DNA from: Blastomonas sp. | Lineage (GTDB): Bacteria > Pseudomonadota > Alphaproteobacteria > Sphingomonadales > Sphingomonadaceae | Assembly: GCF_030373265.1 (NCBI RefSeq) | Contig: NZ_JAUCZC010000030.1 | Span: 1-40,775, forward strand | Direction: 5' to 3' | Length of the DNA stretch: 40,775 nucleotides | Shown: positions 1 through 6,311 of the stretch, piece after piece | Layout of the letters: each line of letters starts with the position of its first letter | Numbering within the stretch: the first letter of the stretch is position 1 | The notes under the pieces: model-generated | What the model saw: the letters and a program-made list of their open reading frames with translations, nothing else | Told to the model about the DNA's origin: nothing | Database searches by the model: none | Program-made: the position numbers and the translations under genes

Positions 1-42
1 ACGTTCGCGGCTATCTTCATCTTCTGGATCAATGAGTCCTGA
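1..42 (+). CDS. possible C-terminal tail of an upstream gene (partial)
   Basis: The first 13 codons read in frame 1 as a hydrophobic tail ending FIFWINES before a TGA at 40-42. This could be the last membrane segment of a gene that begins outside the window. A small GGTGGC-AAA-GCCACC hairpin (48-62) follows at once, without a T-run. The tail is too short to assign a family, and it could be chance reading. Confidence 0.3.
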   Translation, partial: TFAAIFIFWINES

Positions 43-239
43 CCCTAGGTGGCAAAGCCACCAAGTCTCGCTGCCTCTCCCATCAAGGGAGAGGCGATAA
101 GGGGGCGTTACGCTCACAACAGTCTTCGGTCCCCTACGAAGGCCGGGGCTCTTCTCCTGCAAGTGCATACCCCACACCGCTGGCTGAACATGGAAGGGTT
201 CGATGATGGGCCCCTGCCTGCGCAGGGGACCGGCATCGG
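43..239. other. intergenic region with two short palindromes
   Basis: No convincing gene is seen here. The region holds a CCTCTCCC/GGGAGAGG hairpin near 72-93 and, at 205-233, a 29-bp GC-rich palindromic unit (core CCCCTGCCTGCGCAGGGG). That unit recurs in the same orientation at 36254-36282. These look like dispersed non-coding repeats between convergent transcription units. Confidence 0.5.
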
Positions 240-509
240 TTAACTGGGTTTGCCCAACATCCCGCGTCGCCACAAGTCTGCGATATGCACCGGGAACGAC
301 AGCATCAGCGGCAGCGCGATCAGCGGCCAGGCAGCACCGGTCAGCGCGCCGCGCAGGGCCAGCACGATGAACACCGCAGGCCCCAGCGCCAATGCGACAT
401 CCAGTGCCTTGCCGCCGCGCGTTACCAGCCAGACGAACTCGGCCGCCAGCACGATCAAAATCAGGTCCGCCGCATGACCGCTGGCGAAGAGGGCGGATAC
501 CGCACCCAT
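240..509 (-). CDS. small hydrophobic membrane protein, unknown function (89 aa)
   Basis: This 89-residue protein is almost wholly hydrophobic, with about three predicted membrane segments (roughly residues 13-30, 35-52 and 58-75), and ends in a basic tail (WRRGMLGKPS). I do not recognise a family. Its ATG (507-509) lies one base after the tspO stop codon, so it is very probably translated by coupling with tspO. It is the last gene of the minus-strand unit bchG-bch2-bchP-tspO-orf89. By position it may help TspO or pigment handling in the membrane, but that is inference only. The reading frame is uninterrupted and has normal GC-rich codon use, which argues that it is real. Confidence 0.6.
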   Translation of the reverse strand: MGAVSALFASGHAADLILIVLAAEFVWLVTRGGKALDVALALGPAVFIVLALRGALTGAAWPLIALPLMLSFPVHIADLWRRGMLGKPS

Positions 510-510
510 C

Positions 511-993
511 TCAGCCGAACGGTCCGTTGAGCTGGACGATTCCGTAATTGAGCGCGGCCGCGACGCTCACCCAGGCGATATAGGGCAGCAGCAGCCACGC
601 GGTCGCCTTCGAGAAACGCCCGCAATAGACGATCAGCACCGCGACCGAGAGCCACAAGGCCGCGACCTCGATCAGCGCCCAGTCGGGCCGCTGGACGCGG
701 AAGAACAACAGGCTCCACAGCACGTTGAGGAAACCGTTGAACGCGAACAGCCCGATGACGTTGGTGCGCGCATTGCGCGTCGGCGCGGCGCGCCAGGCGG
801 CGAGCGAGGCCATCGCGGCCAGCGCGAAGATCAATGTCCACGCGACGCCGTACAACCAGTTCGGCGGCGCCCAGTCCGGTTGGGTGAGCCTTTGGTACCA
901 TGGCCCCAGATCGGTAATCGTCGCGCCGCCTGCGGCCACGATCAATGCCGCCATCGCCGCCAGGATGACGGGCAGAAAACCTTCACGATGCAT
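511..993 (-). CDS. tspO: TspO/MBR family tryptophan-rich sensory protein
   Basis: TspO proteins are five-helix membrane proteins that bind porphyrins and, in Rhodobacter sphaeroides, modulate photosynthesis gene expression in response to oxygen. At 160 aa this one has the family length. Its signatures include LTQPDWAPPNWLYGVAW (about residues 36-52), the N-x-LWSLLFF stretch in helix 3 (about 109-117), RPDWALIE, and a final helix with LLPYIAWVSVAAALNYGI. The gene lies 43 bases after bchP on the same strand, with the orf89 start one base past its stop. It therefore belongs to the bchG-bch2-bchP operon and should share its PpsR-type control. Family assignment is firm. A role in tetrapyrrole sensing or efflux here is inferred from the family and the location. 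Confidence 0.93.
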   Translation of the reverse strand: MHREGFLPVILAAMAALIVAAGGATITDLGPWYQRLTQPDWAPPNWLYGVAWTLIFALAAMASLAAWRAAPTRNARTNVIGLFAFNGFLNVLWSLLFFRVQRPDWALIEVAALWLSVAVLIVYCGRFSKATAWLLLPYIAWVSVAAALNYGIVQLNGPFG

Positions 994-1036
994 TCGACTT
1001 CAGCCTCCCAGCTGCAAAAATCACGTAGCCTTCATA

Positions 1037-2248
1037 TCAGGCGCGTGACAGCCCGAGCAGATGTCCCATATCCTTCACGAAAATCTTGGCATGCGCCACC
1101 GGTTTGCGGCGGACCAGTTCCTTGTGCATGTAGCTCTGCCAGGTGAGATACTGAACATCGGGGTCGGCGCACATCTTGACGAAACGCTCGCGGCGCTTGT
1201 CCGACGAATACCAGAAATACTGCATCATCCCCAGGATCCAGAACACCTTGCCGTGCTTGGCCATGAACTGCTTGCGGGCCTGTTTGAGCGCGGCCGGCTT
1301 GCCAGTGACGAGGAACTGGAACACCGCGTCGCCCGCCAGCCGCCCGCAGGCCATCGCGTAATAGATGCCCTCGCCCGAGGCCGGGGCGACCACGCCGGCG
1401 GCATCGCCCGCGACCACCAGATCGCGGCCATTGTCCCAGCGCTTCAAGGGCTTCAACGGGATCGGCGCGCCTTCCTTGCGGATCGTCTCGCAGCCCGCCA
1501 GCCCGATCTGCTCGCGCATCAGCGCGGTGGTTTCGCGCAACGGAAAGCCCTTGTTGGCGCTGCCCAGGCCGATGCTCGCGGTGTCGCCGTGCGGGAACAC
1601 CCAGGCGTAGAAGTCAGGCGACAGCTTGCCCTGATAATAGACATCGCAGCGGTCGGCGTCGAAATCGGTGGCGTGGGCGAGCGCCGGTTCGGGGGCCTTG
1701 ATGATCTCGTGATACGCGAACACGCATTTGACCTGTTCGGCGCCCTTGATGTTCTGCCTGGCGACGGCCGAGCGTGCGCCGTCGGCGCCGATCACCGAGC
1801 GCACCCGCACCCGCCGGTCGGGCCCGCCGCGCTCGCTGCGATACACCAGCACCGCCATGCCGTCCTGGTCCCGGTCGATGCGTTCATAGGTGCCGGTGAT
1901 GCGTTCTGCGCCGTTGAGCGCGGCGCGCGCGCGCAGCCATTCGTCGAACACGTCGCGGTCGACCATGCCGACATAGCCCTTGCCCTCGGGCCCGTCGCCC
2001 ACCGGCATGTCGACCTTGCGCCCGGCAGGCGAGATCATCCGTGCGGCGCGCGCCTTGGCGACCAGCAAAGATTCGGGGATTTCGAAATCCTTGAGCGCGC
2101 GCGGCGGGATCGCGCCGCCGCACGGCTTGATCCGGCCATCGCGGTCGAGCAGCAGCACCTTGAGTCCCCGCTTGGCCAGATCGTTGGCCGCGGTCGCGCC
2201 CGATGGTCCGCCACCAATGACCGCGACATCGAAATCCGCATTTGCCAT
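1037..2248 (-). CDS. bchP: geranylgeranyl diphosphate/bacteriochlorophyll reductase BchP
   Basis: BchP reduces three double bonds of the geranylgeranyl tail of bacteriochlorophyll a, giving the phytyl ester, with NADPH as reductant. The 403-residue protein is a flavoprotein of the GGR family. It has an N-terminal Rossmann FAD motif (VAVIGGGPSGATAA, residues 8-21), the family's DRD/CGGAIPPR region (about 35-50), SVIGADGARSAVAR (about 151-164), and the second FAD motif GDAAGVVAPASGEGI (about 281-295). An AGGAGA ribosome-binding site precedes the ATG at 2248. It lies between bch2 and tspO in one minus-strand operon starting at bchG, the gene order seen in many purple bacteria. Assignment is firm. 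Confidence 0.97.
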   Translation of the reverse strand: MANADFDVAVIGGGPSGATAANDLAKRGLKVLLLDRDGRIKPCGGAIPPRALKDFEIPESLLVAKARAARMISPAGRKVDMPVGDGPEGKGYVGMVDRDVFDEWLRARAALNGAERITGTYERIDRDQDGMAVLVYRSERGGPDRRVRVRSVIGADGARSAVARQNIKGAEQVKCVFAYHEIIKAPEPALAHATDFDADRCDVYYQGKLSPDFYAWVFPHGDTASIGLGSANKGFPLRETTALMREQIGLAGCETIRKEGAPIPLKPLKRWDNGRDLVVAGDAAGVVAPASGEGIYYAMACGRLAGDAVFQFLVTGKPAALKQARKQFMAKHGKVFWILGMMQYFWYSSDKRRERFVKMCADPDVQYLTWQSYMHKELVRRKPVAHAKIFVKDMGHLLGLSRA

Positions 2249-2269
2249 TGCCTGTCTCCTGTATGGCCC

Positions 2270-3634
2270 TCAGGCCGGTGCCGCCAATATGAGCGGATCG
2301 GCGGTGCGCATGGTCACGCGCACCCCCAGAAGCGCCGCGAGGATGAACAACCCCGCCTCGCCTGCAAAAATCATCTGGAACGCTGCGCCGTCACTCGCCA
2401 GCAGGTCGCGCGCGATGTCGACGCCGATCGCGCCGGTCAGCCCGCCCAGCCCGAAGGCGATCGCCTGTGCCGCGCCCCACACGCCCATGCGCACGCCTTC
2501 CTTGGATTGCTGGCCGGCGCCCGCCAGCCCCATCATCGCGCCGATCGCCGAGACTGCGAACAGCCCGTTGGCAAAGCCCAGCACCGCGACATTGGCCTTG
2601 ATCGGCCAGTCACCGCCGCCAAGAGTGGGGGTGGTGGCGGCGATCGCCAGCCCCGCCAGCGCCAGCGCCGAGCCGCCGCAGCCCGCCAGGATCCACCAGC
2701 GCAGATCGGATGGCCGCCGTCCGGCAAAGGCGCTGCCGCCGATCCCTGCTACGATCATCCCAGCCATCACGCCGCCATGCTGCAGGCCCGAGAGCTTGGT
2801 CGATTCACCCGGGGTCATCGCGAACACCAGTCCGGCGAACGGCTCGAGGATCAGGTCCTGCATCGCATAGGCCAGCATCGAGATGAACACGAAGATGGTG
2901 AAGCGGCGCGCGGTGGCATCGGCCATGATTTCGCGCAAGGCTTCGCCGAAGCTGCCCGTCGGCGCATCGCCATGGGGGTGCGCGGGCGGCACCAGCCGCC
3001 TTTCGATCCCGGCGATGGCGACGCAGGCAAGCACGAATGCGCTCAGCGCAACCCCGCCCGAAACGACCGCGAGCCGCTGCTCACTGAACGGATCGATCAG
3101 ACTGCCCGCGGTCGCGGCCGCCATCACGATGCCGCCGACCATCATGATCCAGGTGATCGCGGCAGCTGGAGCACGGCGTTCGGGCACCACGCCCGAGGCG
3201 AGCATCGCCAGCAGCGACGTTCCGGCCGCGCCCACGCCCGCACCGATCATGCTGAAGGCGACGATGGCGAGCAAGGTGCCGTAGAGCGGCGAGGCCGGGA
3301 GCAGGATCGTCGCGTTGACCGCAACGATGCCGCCCAGCGCCAGCACCCCCATGCCACCGATGATCCACGGCGTGCGCTTGCGGCCCCGGTCGGAGCCATG
3401 GCCCCAGATCGGGCGCGAGAGCTGCACCGCATAATGCCAGGCGACGAGGCCCGCAGGCAGCGCGGCGGGCAGCGCGTATTCGACCACCATTACCCGGTTG
3501 AGCAACGAGGTGGCCAGCATGACGATCGCGCCGATGCTCGCCTGGACCAGCCCCATGCGAATGATGTCGGTCCAGCCCAGGCCGATACGGGGGGCGCCGA
3601 TCCGCGCGTTGCGCATCAAGGCGGAGGCGCTCAT
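2270..3634 (-). CDS. bch2: PucC/LhaA-family MFS protein Bch2 (ORF428 type)
   Basis: This 454-residue, about 12-helix protein belongs to the PucC/LhaA/BCH2 branch of the major facilitator superfamily. The family is thought to move or deliver (bacterio)chlorophyll during assembly of pigment-protein complexes. Family marks include LLNRVMVVEYALPA near residue 44, the W-HYAVQLSRPIWGHGSDRGRKRTPWI loop, and TKLSGLQHGG. The position between bchG and bchP matches ORF428/bch2 of Rhodobacter rather than pucC of LH2 operons or lhaA, which is present separately in this window. The ATG overlaps the bchG stop codon by 4 bases (ATGA), implying translational coupling. The exact transported ligand is not established for this subgroup. 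Confidence 0.92.
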   Translation of the reverse strand: MSASALMRNARIGAPRIGLGWTDIIRMGLVQASIGAIVMLATSLLNRVMVVEYALPAALPAGLVAWHYAVQLSRPIWGHGSDRGRKRTPWIIGGMGVLALGGIVAVNATILLPASPLYGTLLAIVAFSMIGAGVGAAGTSLLAMLASGVVPERRAPAAAITWIMMVGGIVMAAATAGSLIDPFSEQRLAVVSGGVALSAFVLACVAIAGIERRLVPPAHPHGDAPTGSFGEALREIMADATARRFTIFVFISMLAYAMQDLILEPFAGLVFAMTPGESTKLSGLQHGGVMAGMIVAGIGGSAFAGRRPSDLRWWILAGCGGSALALAGLAIAATTPTLGGGDWPIKANVAVLGFANGLFAVSAIGAMMGLAGAGQQSKEGVRMGVWGAAQAIAFGLGGLTGAIGVDIARDLLASDGAAFQMIFAGEAGLFILAALLGVRVTMRTADPLILAAPA

Positions 3635-4533
3635 ATCCAGCCCCCCAGGCCCAGAGCCGCAGCGAGCATGCCGAAGACATAGGACGAAACGCCCGTAGCG
3701 TTGTACCAGGGCGCGTATTTGTTGGGATCGGTGAGCAACCGGCGCATGAACACCAATTGCATCGCCAGCAGCAGGGTGACCGCGATCGCCGAGATCGCCA
3801 AGCCCCAGTTGAGCAGCAATGCGATGACCACCACCTGCGGCACTGCCATCACCGCGCAGGCCAGCCTTGCCGCGTTGGCGACGCCCAGGGTCACCGGCAA
3901 GGAGCGCACGCCCATCGCGGTGTCGCCTTCGACCGCCTTGAAATCGTTCAAGGTCATGATGCCATGCGCACCGATGCTGTACAGCAGGATGACGATCAGC
4001 ACCCGGGTGTCGGGCAGTCCGCCCGTCATCACGCTCGCACCGGTGAACCAGCTCAGCCCCTCATAGCTCAACGCCACCACGCCCGGTCCGACCCAGCCGC
4101 TCATCTTGAAGCGGAACGGCGGCGCGCTGTAGCCCCAGGCGCACAGCAGCCCGACGATGGTCGCGATAAACACCCAGAAGCCGAGCACCGCGCCCAGCAC
4201 CAGCGACAGCGCAGAGCCAATCAGCGCGACATACAGCCCCCATCGGCCCGCGATCCGGCCCGAAGGGATCGGCCGCTCGGGCTGGTTGATCGCATCGACA
4301 TGCCGGTCGTACCAGTCGTTGACCGCCTGGCTGGTGCCGCAGACCATGGGACCTGCCAGCAGCACACCGCCGACGAGGAACAGCCAGCGACCATCGAGCG
4401 ATGCGCCCGACGACATCACCCCGCAGAAAAACGCCCACATCGGCGGAAACCAGGTGACCGGCTTGAGCAGCTCAAGCACATCGCGCGGGGCGGGAATCGG
4501 GACAGGGCGGGGGATGTTGGCGGAGCGATCCAT
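3631..4533 (-). CDS. bchG: bacteriochlorophyll synthase BchG
   Basis: BchG is a UbiA-family membrane prenyltransferase that esterifies bacteriochlorophyllide a with geranylgeranyl diphosphate. The protein is 300 aa from the ATG at 4533. It has the first Asp-rich motif NDWYDRHVDAINQPERPIPS (starting at residue 72), the second NDFKAVEGD region, and about eight hydrophobic segments. The open frame extends upstream only through a TTG that sits inside the -35/PpsR region, so ATG 4533 is preferred. No Shine-Dalgarno is visible before this ATG, and a good promoter (TTGACA 4564-4569, TAGCTT 4541-4546 on the minus strand) would start transcription within a base or two of it. The mRNA is therefore probably leaderless. 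It is the first gene of the bchG-bch2-bchP-tspO-orf89 operon. Confidence 0.97.
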   Translation of the reverse strand: MDRSANIPRPVPIPAPRDVLELLKPVTWFPPMWAFFCGVMSSGASLDGRWLFLVGGVLLAGPMVCGTSQAVNDWYDRHVDAINQPERPIPSGRIAGRWGLYVALIGSALSLVLGAVLGFWVFIATIVGLLCAWGYSAPPFRFKMSGWVGPGVVALSYEGLSWFTGASVMTGGLPDTRVLIVILLYSIGAHGIMTLNDFKAVEGDTAMGVRSLPVTLGVANAARLACAVMAVPQVVVIALLLNWGLAISAIAVTLLLAMQLVFMRRLLTDPNKYAPWYNATGVSSYVFGMLAAALGLGGWI

Positions 4534-4540
4534 GCGGGCA

Positions 4541-4569
4541 AAGCTATGCCCGGACCCACAGAGTGTCAA
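4541..4569 (-). promoter_or_regulatory. sigma70-type promoter of the bchG operon
   Basis: On the minus strand a perfect TTGACA (-35, 4569-4564) is followed after exactly 17 bases by TAGCTT (-10, 4546-4541). The predicted start at about 4534 coincides with the bchG ATG. The -35 hexamer is inside the PpsR-type site at 4564-4581, a repressor-occlusion layout. The bchF promoter in this window has nearly the same hexamers (TTGACA / TAGGTT), which supports both calls. Confidence 0.7.
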
Positions 4570-4581
4570 TCAAAATGGACA
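4564..4581. promoter_or_regulatory. PpsR/CrtJ binding site upstream of bchG
   Basis: The sequence TGTCAATCAAAATGGACA fits the PpsR/CrtJ consensus TGT-N12-ACA exactly. It overlaps the -35 box of the bchG promoter and lies 30 bases before the bchG start. Occupancy should block RNA polymerase when PpsR is in its repressing state. It also lies upstream of the divergent exported-protein gene at 4718, so that gene might fall under the same control. Binding itself is inferred. Confidence 0.75.
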
Positions 4582-4717
4582 GTTCAGGATGTCAGGTCGG
4601 TGGGGTTGCGGAACGCGGTCTGCCAGGGAGGTATGGCGATTATGTCGAAAATTAAGCTATAGCAGCTAGGCCGTGTTCTCTGGAGCGGCGAGAACACGCA
4701 GGCAGGTTGGAAGTCGG

Positions 4718-6157
4718 ATGATGTCACGACGCAGATTGGCGATCCTGCTGGCGTTGGTGCCGACCACATTGCTGTCGTCCGCCGGGCCCGTAAAGCAAAC
4801 GCCCGGGGTGATGCTGCCAACAGAAACGCTCGCGGCGACCGAGAATGTCACGTCGCGCGAACCGCCGCAAAACGCTGCGCAGCGCGATCGCGCCTATCCA
4901 TTCTATATGCCGATGCAGAATCTGCGCACGCCGGCAGCGACCCTGCGGATCCGCTGCGACGCCTCGCGCGCCGCACGGCGTGAGGTGTATGCCGGCCCCT
5001 CTGCCGAATCGCTCTACGGCCGGGTCGAGGGCGGCTTCGAGTTTATCTACGAGGCCTATGACAGCTCGGGCCAGCCGTGCGTCTATCCCTTCGCCCCCTG
5101 GATGCCGCAGATCGTCGGATCGACTCAGGGCACGCAGTATATCTTCCGCTCGTCGGTTCCCGGCGTGCCTGTCACCTTCCGCACCGATGACGCCTGGGCC
5201 TCGATCAACTTGCGGCTGTTCGACCTGGGGCCGCAGCGGGTGCATTTCGAGATGCGCGACATCGCGCTCGATTTCCCCGGCGCGGGCGAGGCCAAGGGCG
5301 CGGTGCACCTCGAGGTGACCGGGGTGACCCGGCCGGGGCTGCTGACCGCGGTGATCCGCAGAGCGAAGGTCTTCGGCGGCAAGAATGCGCTGTTCGTTCC
5401 GGGCGGGCAGACCATGGTCTATGTCGAGGACAGCGAAATCCGCGGCAATGTCGGCGACAATGTCGATCAGGAGCATTCGACCTATATCAACGGTACTTTG
5501 GTCTCGCATCTGCGCAACTCGGTCTGGTATGGGCAGAAGGGCTGGATCGACGTTGCCAGCGGGCATCAGCTCAAGGACAAGGCGTATCTTCGCATTTACG
5601 AAGACGTCACCGTCGCCAATCTGCCGGGTGTGACCACGCCGTCGGCGATGCCGCTGGTCGATATCTCGGCGTTCGGCTTCACATGGTCGAACAATCTGCG
5701 TCTGAAACGCGTCGCACCGGCACAGGCGCCGCGCGACGCGCTGGTCGATCTGCGCACCGAGATCGTCTATGGCGCGCCCGAAAATTACCCGTGGAACATC
5801 ATGGTCAGCCCCGACTGGCGGATGCCGTCCTCGCCGCTGGCCGCGCTCGATCAGGTCTATCTGTCGGTATTCCAGAACACGGTGGTCGAGAGCTTTCGGA
5901 CCGAACCGTATGTCTTCGCGCTGCGGCCGCAGGGCCTGGGCGTGGAACCCGGCACCCCCACGGTGATGGGCAACGAGCGCACCACCAGGGCGCAGCAGCG
6001 CATGGTATCGCTGGCGTTCGCCACGCGCGGGACCATCCGCAAACCCTATTCGCCCGAGGGGTGGACCTATGTCGATCCCGCGTTGCCGCCCGAGGCGTCC
6101 TGGGTGCGCGACCGCGACGCGTTCATCCGCCATGCCCTGGGTCTGATCGGGCAATAA
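4718..6157 (+). CDS. exported protein with right-handed beta-helix-like region, unknown function
   Basis: This 479-residue protein begins with a Sec-type signal: MMSRRRLAILLALVPTTLL, then a small-residue region around residues 20-25. I chose the ATG at 4718 because the open frame upstream adds only a polar arginine-rich stretch that would spoil the signal. The centre (about residues 195-310) has short beta-strand-like turns rich in Gly, Asn and Val, including VYVEDSEIRGNVGDNVDQEH, HLRNSVWYGQKGW and SGHQLKDKAYL. These recall right-handed parallel beta-helix proteins of the pectate-lyase type. Cysteines in RIRCDAS and SGQPCVYPF could form a disulphide. It sits between bchG and a CHAT gene and is not a standard photosynthesis gene. 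Enzymatic activity is unproven; the fold call is tentative. Confidence 0.75.
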   Translation: MMSRRRLAILLALVPTTLLSSAGPVKQTPGVMLPTETLAATENVTSREPPQNAAQRDRAYPFYMPMQNLRTPAATLRIRCDASRAARREVYAGPSAESLYGRVEGGFEFIYEAYDSSGQPCVYPFAPWMPQIVGSTQGTQYIFRSSVPGVPVTFRTDDAWASINLRLFDLGPQRVHFEMRDIALDFPGAGEAKGAVHLEVTGVTRPGLLTAVIRRAKVFGGKNALFVPGGQTMVYVEDSEIRGNVGDNVDQEHSTYINGTLVSHLRNSVWYGQKGWIDVASGHQLKDKAYLRIYEDVTVANLPGVTTPSAMPLVDISAFGFTWSNNLRLKRVAPAQAPRDALVDLRTEIVYGAPENYPWNIMVSPDWRMPSSPLAALDQVYLSVFQNTVVESFRTEPYVFALRPQGLGVEPGTPTVMGNERTTRAQQRMVSLAFATRGTIRKPYSPEGWTYVDPALPPEASWVRDRDAFIRHALGLIGQ

Positions 6158-6311
6158 TCGGTCCGGTCGGTCGCCTTGTCGGGGGCTGACGCCGGCGCTT
6201 CGATCTGTATCGCCACGGGACGCACGCTGCCCCCCGCCGAAGGAATCGCTTTCCATTTGTTTCGTGTCTCGCCAATTTGGGATGGGGCCAGCAATGGCAA
6301 AGGGGGCATTC

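Noticed and set aside
1061-3682. A long plus-strand open frame antisense to bchP and bch2
   Set aside because: It is Arg/His/Ala-rich with no recognisable domain and lies opposite two certain genes; high GC content removes stop codons from the complementary frame.
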